From the NCBI GenBank assembly GCA_026929865.2, contig CM049418.1:6161501-6225500 (forward strand): a stretch of 64,000 nucleotides of DNA, read 5' to 3'. The translations under genes were made by a program, and so were the position numbers. Positions within the stretch are counted from its first letter, which is position 1. Each line of letters begins with the position of its first letter. Source of the DNA: Hyperoplus lanceolatus. Taxonomy: Eukaryota > Chordata > Actinopteri > Uranoscopiformes > Ammodytidae. The notes beneath the pieces are model-generated. The model did not search any database, was not told the origin of the DNA, and saw only the letters and a program-made list of their open reading frames with translations. Below are positions 32,033-43,494 of this stretch, in pieces.

Positions 32033-34477
32033 TGGTTAAGCACAATATATACATACATAATTGATAACATGGAAAATTGAAATCCAAACAGTAAGTGAAC
32101 ATGAAGACCTGTTTTCCAGTGTGACACTACAGGGAACGGTCTCTGTATGTACACCTGCATGGATATGTGTATTAATAAGTGTGCTGGTACCCTCCCAGCA
32201 CACTTACCTTGACAGTAATTTGTTGAGAGATTCTCATTAGTGTCCATAACAGTTTGGTCATCATCGGTTCTGTCGTTTCATCAACTTTTTTGTTTTTTCT
32301 TTCCTTCATTTGAACACCCCCGTTGCTTTAAGCCCGCCGTAATTACTCCCCATGTGATCGCCGCTTTACACTTCAGCATCTTACTGGGGCATGCTTGGTG
32401 CCAAGGGCATAGAGACAAAGACACAGGAAAGGAGGAGGAGGGAGCAGAGGTTGAAACAAGGCCCACTGATTATTTCCTCCTTACCATAGCTTCGCTTTCA
32501 AAACATCCCCAAGCAAAAGGCTTTGAGGGATTAACCTCGTCAAACACCCCCCTCCCCAAACAACTGAACGGCATCCTCTCTTATTTGTTTATGAATGCAA
32601 TCCCACTTTCCCTTTTCTTTTTCGCAGTGGGAGTTAATGGAATTGTTGCGATGGTGATGTATGGGGGATTGTGCGAGCAGACAGATGGGGAAATGTAATT
32701 ACGGATTTCAGTGGCTTCGGGGAAGAAGAAAAACATGAAAAAAACCTTGTCACAAAGGAGAGTTCACGAAACAAAGACAGCACCATTCGTCACGTGAGAC
32801 AATAGTCAGAAAATATTAAATCAAGGGATTTTTACAAAAACCACTTGCTCTTCAAATTATATTTCTTGGTACTTTGTCGTGCTCTTGAAGGGAGTTACGT
32901 TACAAATCTTTGCAGAAGCCTTTGTATAACAAACATGGTCTGATATTATATTCCTGTCTACCTTTTTGGAAAATAATGAAACGACTAGTCAACGCAAGAC
33001 AACTATTACCCTGCTGTTGAGGGGGAACTTTAGCTTGGATAGATTTGATTACACTCAAGACTGTTAACGTCAGATGGTGCTAGAGTCAAACTACATTATA
33101 CTGCTGGAAAAACTCAAACTTAACTCTTACAAATCAAAAGGTGGAACTCTAAAAATATAAAAAGCACCTTAGCAAAATTCAACACACTCTGGGGTTTTAC
33201 TGCTACTTGCGTATGCTAAATACATTTGGAAAGACATTACTGAGTCAGTTATCCGATTTCATTACTTCTACTTGTGCTACACTAGGTATTTGTGTACCAG
33301 GCGTTATCGGTCACTGCTGCTTATCAAAAGGCAAATTCTCCCTTTAATTTCACAACTATTTGATTATGTTTTCTATGACTTCTAATTATATCAGAATCAG
33401 CCTAAAGACATGCCTTAACTACTGAACATTCCCAGACGAATTCCCGAGCACATAACGTTGGTTTCATAATTGACATAGTTATGGCCCTACTCTTTCACTT
33501 AGATATTTAATATTTCTCTTTATCGATACATGCCTTTGATGCACATTTCAAAGCATGGGTTTTGATCTTGTTTCATGAATTTTTTTTAAATTGAATAATA
33601 ATATCCACAAGACAGGAGAAACCTATAACACATGGGTGATAAAATCGTAAAAATTATCTTTGTAATAACTTAAAACACTTAATATTTAGGACTTATTCAT
33701 TCATTACTCATTATTATCCATAAAGCTGATATATAAGCATAATAGGTTGTTAGAAGTACTTTAAACAAGAAGATGTCCACAGCTGGCTAGGCTGTAGATT
33801 GATGAGCAATATATCCCAAACTCTGGGTTCTGGACATTGAAAAGCAGGTAGGGAGGGCGCCGGGGATGACATGAAAAGACCTGACATGACTAAGGCTGAG
33901 TGGGCAGGAGGACAGGGCAGAGGCCATCACTGAAACAGAGAGGAAATACCAGGCCATGACACCAAGTATCAGCAAACTCCCTCCAGACCAATGACCGCAA
34001 TACCATCACCAAAAACAAAAATCTAATTTTTCTCTCTTCCTCGCCAAAAACAGTCCGTCAATCTCTCTGACAGCTCTTTTTTGACCTTTGTTGGGACATG
34101 TTTTCTGGTGCGAGTTAAGTGGCCATCAAGGCTGCGGGGAGGAACAGGTCTCAGAGGGGTTGGCAGGTTAGTTTGAGGGCACAATGCCAGTTGGAGGTGG
34201 TATTTTAACCCGATGCCAGCAACACCGATGCCTCCGGCTGTTGTATTCTGCCGCCGTATCCTTACACTCTCGTTATAACACGCTACAATCGACATTGACA
34301 CAGCAGAGAGAGGGACGGGGGATAAGTGGGCAAAAAACACATCGCAAGCTACGCTGAAGTACACTCAAATCCACTGCGGTTGAATTATCATCTAAACAAT
34401 GTATTTGTTTTGACACCTACAGTATAATTCCTATTGTTAAGGCTGCCGACATGTTGCACATTTTCTAGTGTTTTCTG
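32033..34477. other. Gene-free unique sequence, with a 152-codon frame
   Basis: The open frame at 32240-32698 (plus) is long for the region but shows no domain, and no splice sites or poly(A) signal support it. The stretch 32300-32700 has more even base composition than its surroundings and could be conserved non-coding sequence; this is only a guess. Confidence 0.35.
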
Positions 34478-34486
34478 CTGCTGTTG

Positions 34487-34960
34487 TAGCCTGGGAATCC
34501 AGATCCACATTTAGAATGATGTAGGGTCTGGCGATGAGCAATAGATCTTCCCAACTCAAGGTGAGGCACCAACGCAAGCATTTCAAATACTACTGCACGC
34601 AATTGGAAAGTAGTACGACCTATCAGAGCAATGAACTAGGTGACGTATTCAGCCCCGTTCGTTCAACAAACAGCGGGTCTAACTGGTAAATTAAACCTTT
34701 GCTGTGGTCAGTTGGCAAAACAGAAAATTCATCTTTCTTGCTAATGAAAGATGTTGTTCCAAACAATCAACCTGCTTCCATCACGACTTTGACGTGCAGC
34801 ACTGTCTTCATCCGGTTACGCCCACCCATATCAGATAGTACGAATTGACTGGTAGCTCAGAATTTTCCCGACATAGTTAATGAGTTCCAATGGTTCGTGT
34901 CCAGACCAGTATTCTGAGCAAATATGAATTTGTCAGCGGTGAGTCTGGATTTCCAGGCTA
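34487..34960. mobile_element. 474-bp MITE with TAGCCTGG inverted ends and 9-bp duplication
   Basis: It opens TAGCCTGGGAATCCAGA and closes TCTGGATTTCCAGGCTA. Flanks are CTGCTGTTG at 34478-34486 and 34961-34969, an exact 9-bp target duplication. No coding capacity. It shares its termini and duplication length with the 108-bp element at 5015-5122. Confidence 0.9.
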
Positions 34961-35702
34961 CTGCTGTTGAGGTTGGTGGTATTCAACGGGCTGGGTGTGG
35001 TATGATCATACTACTTTCACGTCAAAATTAGCTTTCAAATGGAAAACAAATTCTCAACCATCCTATTTTTATATAATAAACCAACTCATGATGCATGTTA
35101 TTTTGAAGGGAATTTACACTACTATTAAGTCCGTCTTCAGGCAGCTAAAGGAACGATCCTATAAGCCATCTGTTTATTAATACTGATATATCTGGAGTTA
35201 AAGTAGAGGTATCTTGTGCATTTCCGCATTAAAAACTAAATTAAAACATGGTGTTCACAGTTACTCCAGTAATATTATGGTGCAATATGTCTAATTTTCT
35301 TTGTACTAGCAGGGCATGAGGGGTGTTTGTTGTGGGGGGGGGGCTCCACTAAGTCCACATCCATAACAAAATGACTGAGCCTTGTTGGAACCAATGAACA
35401 GCAGCAGTTGAAAAACACAACACTAGGCTCTTTTCAATGACGTTTTTTACGAGCCGTCATGCTGTTCTTAATGTGATATCAATATGACATTAGTGGAGGA
35501 GTGCAGGTATCAAAAGGATTTCATGCAGCATTTCCAATTTTTTTCTAAATTCAGCACAGAGTGCAAAAACCTATTTTCTTACAATATAGATATTCCAGCA
35601 GAAAGGATGTGGTATGAAAAATAGAGGGGCTTTTTCACACCAATATTGTGACATGCTCATAAAGAATCTATGCTGGATTCTCTGAATATTGGGAGTTGTA
35701 AA

Positions 35703-35860
35703 TACTGCAGCAGTGTGGTGGCTCAGTACGAGCGGACACAGTCCTTTTAGCTGGATGATCTGGGCTAAGTCCCTAGTGTTGGCATGCAACTGTCCCGCTG
35801 AAGTGTCCCTGAGCGAGACACTGAATATTTTCCACAGACTTCAAAGCTCTACTTACTAAA
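35703..35860 (+). mobile_element. Diverged tRNA-derived SINE
   Basis: GTGTGGTGGCTCAGTACGAG resembles an A-box region and TGTCCCTGAGCGAGACACTGAA the conserved body block of a fish SINE. The B-box is not convincing. Confidence 0.5.
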
Positions 35861-37250
35861 TCCTCAATGTAAAGGTGCAAACAGATTATAAACCTGGGGT
35901 TTTCAGCATTGTAATGTTCCCCAGGCTGCTTTTTGCCCTTGTCCAGTGAGCCACCTCTTGATCTATCAGTATTTAACTCCACCCAACTATGTATAGTTTC
36001 ACAAAGCAAGAGTAAAGGGAAATCAATGAGGCTCTTCATGTAGATGGCTCATTGGCCAGTTGGAGTAATGGACTGTAGACAGCCGCCACCCCATTGGCCG
36101 CTGCCTGTGATGCCTTGAAAGATAGATGGAGAATGGAATCACTTGCTGTCATTCTATGTCTATCATTCTCAACACTTGGTCACTTTGCCAGGAAGACTAG
36201 TGGTACGTGACTACACCGTCTAAGCAGCACTAAACCCTTTACCTGCTCACCCTGCTGGAACAAAGCAGGACAACGCAAGCACAGCCAAGAGTCAGTGAGG
36301 GGGGACATTGAGGGAAAGTAACACAGTGCTCATTCTGTCTGTGCAATACAGCCAAGATAAAACAAGTCAGCTCATGGAAGTGTATTCTTATCTGGTATCT
36401 CCTAAAGACACCAGGTGATGCAGTGTAGAGTTAGCGAGGCCGTCAGATGAAACTGTGATTTGTAGCTTTCACCTTAAAGCCAGAGGAAGGGGGATGAGAG
36501 ATTGTAAGTTCTGCCCATAGGCACCAAAGAAGAAGCTGCCAGGCAGTCTGAGAGCCAAGGCCAGTCTCATTGGTATTCAGTGCATTAGCATGGGACCTGG
36601 CCCAGTCATGCTGCATATATTTATGAATAGCAGTTCTTCTAAGGGTGTGAAGAGGGAAACAGGTGAGTACAGGGTACAATTTACTGTGTGGGTGCGCTGC
36701 CCTCTTTCTTGAACTGTCCTGCCACTGTGAGGTTCAACACCCTCTCCACAGCTGCTGCAATGCAAATTAATGTGACTACCCACTATCATGTCGAGCCGAT
36801 TCCCATGATTCTCCTCTAATTGCTTAAGTTGAGATGAGAATAACCACTTTGGCTCGAAAGGTGTTCCCTTGTGCACCGCCACGTTGCACATGGGTGCTTG
36901 CAGATGCAGTTCAGCCGGGAGGCAGCAGAGAGATTGCGAGGAGCATTAATTCTTAACCCTGTGGGAGGAGCGGTGGACGAATGCATCTCTGTCTGGTCCC
37001 CCTGAGAGCCCAAAGGTCACTAAGCTGTCAGGAAGTAAAATTCAATACCTCAACCTTTCAACATGTCTCTATCCGCTGTGTCCCGGTCAGAGCTACACAA
37101 TCCCTCTCTGATGCGTCTGAGCGCGGCTGCTCTCTGTATGGACAGTATATGTCCACAGTGTGACGACAGTCACTGCTGACAGCCTCACAGACACCATGAC
37201 ATCAACAAGTAATGAGCTCCATCACCACACTGTAGGATCCTAAACTGTCC
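35861..37250. other. Unassigned unique sequence
   Basis: Several open frames of 60-100 codons overlap on both strands at 36440-37160; none shows a domain or splice support. Confidence 0.4.
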
Positions 37251-37412
37251 TGATGTTTGTCCTTTCTTGCCTACTTACTTGATGCTTAATAGGCAATAAA
37301 CCAATTGGGTGTCATATTGTATCATATTGTATGGAATGTAAAGCCCACTGAGGCAAATGTATATTTGTGATATTGGGCTATACAAATAAAACTGATTTGA
37401 TTTGAATAAATA
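37251..37412 (+). mobile_element. LINE or SINE 3' tail
   Basis: GTAAAGCCCACTGAGGCAAA and GATATTGGGCTATACAAATAAAACTGATTTGATTTGA form a 3' terminus common to fish non-LTR retrotransposons, with a short (TTTGA)n tail. Confidence 0.6.
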
Positions 37413-37485
37413 TAACTAAATGCATGTGAAACAAAAGGTACCAATGAACCAACAGTTTTTTTATGATTTATTGCAAAGACTTATA

Positions 37486-37610
37486 GGGCCAGTTTCACAG
37501 ACATGGATTAAGCCTAGTCCTGGACTAAATGGAATTTTGAATGGAGATTGTCCATTGAAAGTACAATTTAGTCCAGAACTAGGCTTAATCCATGTCTGCG
37601 AAACCGGCCC
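37486..37610. mobile_element. 125-bp palindromic MITE
   Basis: Arms of about 45 bp that begin GGGCC(A/G)GTTTC are inverted copies with three mismatches and contain ATGGATTAAGCCTAGT. It is flanked by ATA at 37483-37485 and 37611-37613. A GGGCC terminus with a 3-bp A/T duplication fits PIF/Harbinger-type MITEs. Confidence 0.85.
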
Positions 37611-37613
37611 ATA

Positions 37614-40600
37614 GTGTTAGAATAAATACCATGGAAGAATAAGCTGGGGATCGACTTCTGGGAACAAGAATGTAAAGGAACAATGGTGTCCGAAACGGTG
37701 TGCATGATGGTGGCTTTCTGGTGTTCAAAAAACCCTAAAAATAGGATAAAGATAATGACCGTAACCTTTCCTCTGTTTCACAGTTCCACCTCGCAGCACT
37801 GGCAACATCAATTCTCTTACACGCCACCATGTTTATATACATGGCTGGAGAAGGCGGAAAATTTCAGATGCATATGTTGTCTATGTCGGGGCATCGTGAC
37901 GCGTCCCAGATGAGCAGCCGGTTGTTCTACAGTATTTTGCACAACAGGGGATTAAATGCGCTATCATCACGCTCAATGCCATTTTGTTTACCCGATGCCC
38001 TGTTGGGTCAGACTGGTAGTGCGTTGTCTGAACTTGGAATAGTGGCCACAAGATGCTACTTCCGAGAAAATTAAAATGTTTAAGTTAAAGGTATATTCGG
38101 CAGTATGCCTGCTTGAATGACAGTCTCAGCTGGCAAGCAGTGAACCTGGCAAGCAGTCAGCTGGCAAGCAGTGAACCCAAATCTGGGGCATCCTGTCCTA
38201 TGTTATTAACTCTGATAAACATTATGTTGACATCAAAACACCAAAGGATGTCAATTCCTGCTGGAGAAAAGCATTTCAGACAAGTGGCTAGAGGCTGTTT
38301 TTATGACCCCTGAGGACCCAATACCCCAGTTAGCGTGAACTTCACCTGCATGTACATAGGCACTGTAACAGGATAGCACTAAGGAGCTGCAGATAAACTT
38401 CATGTTTTTATTGATATTGTTCTTGTGCAAAATAAGTTTTGGTCTTACAAGATATGTTACCGATTTCTCATCTGCAAACAAAATGTGTTATTTATAGCAA
38501 TTGGACAATAAATTGTAGTTTTATTTTTTACTAGCTCCAGACACTGCTGCTATCAGCTCAAAACAGACAACAGGGCATCTCAGCATAAAGACCTTTATAA
38601 TAAATCTCCAACTAAACTTCAGCCTTAGAATACTTATTCTATGTCATTGTAATATATTTATATTCAACATGAGTTTGTAAGGTAGGGTCGAGCAACGTCA
38701 ATATGATAAAGGGCAACCTGTTGGGAATTACTTAAAACTGACACTCTAAATGACCACGAAGGACACTGCTTTTGGATTTTGGTTATCTATTTCTGCCCGG
38801 ACATGAGTGTACGAGGTGTACTGCTGTTTGATGTCTTTATCCCCGACGGCTAAAATGAGCACAGGTTCTTTAACGACTGTGATCTCTGTCAAAGGATTCA
38901 ATTATGCCAACTCAAACTCTGTGACAAATCTCATCAAAAAACAAAAACCAAGAGCAAAGAACTAGAGACAACGCCCAGATCTCCCGAGTCCACCGTGTGA
39001 AGTAGGTGCGTGTTCATAAAGAGTGTCCACACGTTTGTTGAAGGTCCCCATTGGTTTGTTGTTTAAAAGAGGGAAAATGACAGCGGCCCAGCAGAGCGCC
39101 GGTGCTTTGGTTGTTGCTCTTTGATGGTCAGGCATGATGGGGTGGCTTTTATGCCACTTTGAAGAGAACGGTTGGGGAGAAAAATACAGAGACAAAGTGT
39201 AAAGCCAAAATATAAAAAAAGACACAAAAACAAAAATCATCTGCTGTGAAAAGAAATGTCAGTGTGAAGACAAGCCTTTTGAGAGACATTTCCATTCCAT
39301 ACTATGTGTAGAAGGTCAGGTACAGAATGTGGCTTTGTATTTGGACTTGTAAAAAAAGTAGGGTATGGAAGTATTAGCAGCTATATGTGGTATTGTAGTC
39401 ATAATAATATTATAAAATGTATTGTGTGCGCTTGCTTGCCCTACCTTTCCTGAACCTAACCTTCCCCTCCTCTACAACCCCTGCAAGGAACAACATTACA
39501 AATGCATGCTGCCTGCCCAAGATTCCTTGATACTGGCAGAACTGTATTTCAAATTCAAGTCGAAACTTAATATTCCTGGCTGGGAAATGTGTTTTGAATA
39601 CACAAAACATCAAGAAGTCTTTTTACCACTTTTTACCATAATACCGTCATTTAAGATCATGATAAGTAATGTTGCTTGAAAGCAGCAATGCAGTTAACAT
39701 TAAATCAACCAGTTATATACAGTATTTATGAAAAATATACATACAAAATAAAGGTCCAATGTACTATAAGGATTACAAGGCATTTTCTTTTCTTTAAATA
39801 GGATATCAATATGACCAACATTGGGAGAAACTAACATTTAAATAGCCTTTTAGAGGGTCTCTGCTATGCAATACTTTCAAATGCTCACCACCACCAGGGC
39901 AACATGATTCGGTACTCGCAGTGCAAACTTAAATTACAGAGCAGCCAAAGTGATTTATTCATACACTGGTATGGGTGTATAATCAGTCCTAAAACTTCCA
40001 CATGTTGTAACTCTTTTCACTGTTCTACTAGATACACTATTACAAAATTAGAACTGTCGCCAAAACATCACAACATGGAGCTACAGACTATATCACTATG
40101 TTAGGAGGAGTTATATTTTGGTGAAGGCTTTTTTTCTAATAATTTCCTTGGCAGATCGAGGGAAACAACTGTGTAACTTGGTACTAATGATAGCGAAAAC
40201 AGGGGAAGCTTTTAATCGTTTGGTTGTTTTTTTGTCTACGGGTAAGAATACAGTTCATTAAAAAAAGAATAATATTTCCAAAAATGCATGACTAATGAAT
40301 ACATATTTACTTTGGTTATTTTAGGGTAAACTCCTATTTTGCTGAAAAGTAATATCAAATTACACAGTTTTGTGGACACAACAACTAAAATGTGACCAAA
40401 AAGCTACAGGATGGCTGGCCACTGCACACTAATGGATGGTATTTAGAAAGAAAAAAAAATGCCTTGCACCCCACAACAAAGCTGGTAGTACAAGAACCTG
40501 AACCAGTCTTTTGTGTCAAAGTCCACCGTGCATGATCGGCATTCAAACTTACACAATTTCCATCAAATTCTGCGTGGCTGCGTTGCTTTCCTTAACCGTC

Positions 40601-40959
40601 ATTGCCAAAACCATCCTTTTAGTTCCACTTTTATTTCTGCCGGCGTGGTCTGAAATACTTAATTACAGCGCTGCCTCTCATCCGCCGCCCACATCTCTTT
40701 GATCCATTACCACGGTGGAGCCGTGACACTGACAGCCCGGCATGCTCAGTCCAGCCAAGCCCTAGAGGCTGCTAGTCAAAACCCCTCACCATCTTTTTAT
40801 GGACTCTCCACTGGGAGGACTGGTGGGATAAGCCTATTGGAAATCAAGTCTCTTCATACAGATGCCGGAACAATGCCTGGAGGCCTGCAGATCGGTCAGA
40901 GCAGCTTAAGAACCACTCAAAGCTCAGTGTGTGTTTACATCAATATCCTGCTCCTTCGG
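37614..40959. other. Gene-free unique sequence
   Basis: No gene recognised over 3.3 kb. It contains a short local duplication at 38128-38178. Frames of 60-100 codons at 38962-39240 (minus) and 40699-41001 (plus) lack family features. Confidence 0.4.
38128..38178 (+). repeat. Short imperfect tandem duplication
   Basis: AGCTGGCAAGCAGTGAACC occurs at 38128-38146 and 38159-38177, with a partial TGGCAAGCAGT between them. Confidence 0.85.
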
Positions 40960-41320
40960 GAAGAGAAAGCTAAGAAAGGACACGGAGAAAGGGAGAAATA
41001 GGGGGCAGAGATAGAGGGAGAAAGGGCAGGAGCAAGGTTAGATGGACAGAAGAGGAAATGAGGGAAGGCACCATAGGGAGAGAGGATGGAGGAAAGGTAA
41101 TAAGCAGAGAAGGAGATGGGAAGATTGATACAGATAAATTAGAGTTTGATGCTGAAGACAGGGGAGGGAGGGGAGATCCAGCACTTTAGCAACAGAGCCA
41201 AAGAGAAAGGAAGTGAATCTGGAGATATAAGGGGCTGAGAAGAGGATGTGGGTGGCACCGCGGGAGAAGAAAAAGGGTAGAGCAGGGAGAGAGAGAGAAA
41301 AGGGAGAACTCCTCCGGGAA
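40960..41320 (+). repeat. Purine-rich (GA-rich) tract
   Basis: About 360 bp dominated by GGGAGAAA, GAGGGAGAAAGGG and GAGAGAGA words on the plus strand. Confidence 0.75.
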
Positions 41321-42651
41321 GCGAGCCAGTTCAGTTGAACAATGGGAGTGCATAGCAGTACTGATTAGGGTGACGAGGTGGGAGATGACAATATGCTTAC
41401 TGCTGTTCTTTATCCGGACTCGAGCCCTGCCAGAGCAGAAGTCACTCTACACTCATCGAGACACTTTCTCTCCAACCAGCACCGTGGGCAATTAACCCAA
41501 CCACCTGCTGCTCGCCGACAAATTGCCTCTCATTGCTGCCAATCCGGCTCCGATGGAGGAGAAAAGGCAGCCGCGTCAAAACAACAACAACACACTGCTC
41601 AAAACACACACACCCAGAATGCACATGATGGTGGATTCATACTTAAGAATGGGAGACACATATGTGTATCTGTGTGTGCCCTCATTGATTGTTTTATTAC
41701 ATGTGGTATGCGATGTACCGTATCTCAAAACGGTCCAAGGAGAGTGAGTTCATCTTTAAAAAAAAAAAAAAGACAGGATCTGCACCAATCCATCCACTGT
41801 GATCGATGAGGGCAGATATGGTGTTGGGTGGGAGGAGGCTGGTGAATCCGACCGCAATAAATTTGAACCCTGTGCTCTCTTTAAATCAAATGTCCACAGT
41901 GGAAGATAAAGTGGATCGTGATAGCTGTAAACAGTGTGCCGTTTAAATGTTTCATGACTTCTATATGCACATTTACTAGAATGATGTTGACTTTTTGGTC
42001 ACAACTGATTTATAGTTTTTAAAAACCGTCTTTAGTTGGGTTGAAACAGGAAATCAGAGTGACAAACAGGCAAAATAGGGCAATACATAACTTAAATGCC
42101 CAAACCAAACGCCCCTATGTGTAGATATTTTGTGTGATCAGAGCCTCTTTTTTGGCATAAATTGTTGTTTGGGGAAAAATAGTATGCTGTGGTTGCATTT
42201 TGACTGCCACACTAGAAGTTGAAAGTTTTGTGCATTTACCATGTTTCATATTGTGTGTTATATCTTGGCCTCCACCGATTCAATATTTACCACATTTTAT
42301 AAATCTTTCTTGTAAGTTACTTATAATAATAACGTAGCAATCCACTTGCAAGTCTATAAGGGCAATTGTTTGGCAATATTTGTGTAAGTCTAGAACTAGA
42401 ACACAAAACTTCCATGGCAGATCATTTAAAATATCGCTTAGGTTAATACAGTATTAGGGGTCTGGAACCTAGACAGCAGGGACCACAATTCTGGCTAATG
42501 TATAAATTAATTAATAAAATAAATACAGTTTAGTTCTTTGCTGCGTTGTCAAGATTGACAAATATGGTAGTAATCTGATCACAACATGTGAGCACCGTGC
42601 CAACGCATTTACACATTCATTAACTCTCACGCAAATTTGATCTCACACGTT
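41321..42651. other. Unassigned sequence
   Basis: A 143-codon frame at 41378-41809 (plus) overlaps frames in other phases and has no recognisable domain; it runs through an A run near 41760. No gene is called. Confidence 0.35.
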
Positions 42652-43415
42652 GGCTGTGTTCGGAAAGCCATACTAGCGTCCTACATCCTACATACTCTAT
42701 CTATATACTGCATACTGTCTACTCAAAGATCGATTGTGTACGCGAGGTGCGTCAAAACGTTTTCAGTTGAAGTATACTCAAGCAATGAAGAATTTCTTCT
42801 TCTTCTTATAAGATTCAGGCAGTTTAGACCGCCCTCTACAGGTTAGATATTGAACTAGATGTATAGCCTACAGTCCTGTGTTCATCATCTGTGTTTTAGA
42901 CCTCTTGTTTTATGTTTTGAGGCGGAGGATCCCTCCGACGCTCTCTGTCCGGCTCATCACAGCACTCAGCTGTCTGTGAGTTGAGCTGGACGAGCCGTGG
43001 TGTGTGAAACTGTGATCTGTTCTGATCTCTCTCCACTATCAGACTCACATCACTCATTTCACTTAGTAACTCTAATGTTGTTAGGTATTTATCTTCATCT
43101 CTTATCTATTGTAAGAGTTTATGAATGACTGACTGCACGTACAGCTGTCAGATCGCGGACCCCAAACAATGTTGTTGCCTAGCAACTTGCTCGAAAATAT
43201 TTCATTTTCCTGGGCGGGTAGAATTGACCCAGTGCATTGTGGGGCTGTTGAGTAGGAAAAGTATACAATCGATTCATACCTAAAATCTTCCCGGAGGTTA
43301 GTACTCATCCGGGAATTTCTCGCATACCCAAACTCGCATACCCAACCGTCACATACTCAAATTGAAGTCAAAATGAGTATGAGTTGGACGTTAGTATGGC
43401 TTTCCGAACACAGCC
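42652..43415. mobile_element. 764-bp DNA element with GGCTGTGTTCGGAAAG inverted ends
   Basis: The left end GGCTGTGTTCGGAAAGCCAT and its exact inverse at 43392-43415 bound the element; the match runs about 30 bp with one mismatch. The ends resemble fish elements opening GGCTGYGTYCGAAA. It has no transposase. A target duplication is not obvious. Confidence 0.8.
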
Positions 43416-43423
43416 CCACAGCC

Positions 43424-43425
<2 letters not shown>

Positions 43426-43487
<62 letters not shown>
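43426..43487. repeat. (CA)n microsatellite
   Basis: About 31 CA units immediately after the DNA element. Confidence 0.97.

Positions 43488-43494
<7 letters not shown>

Noticed and set aside
32240..32698. 152-codon open frame
   Set aside because: No domain, splice sites or poly(A) signal; composition fits chance in a stretch of moderate GC.
41378..41809. 143-codon open frame
   Set aside because: Overlaps other frames, runs through a poly(A) run, and has no domain.
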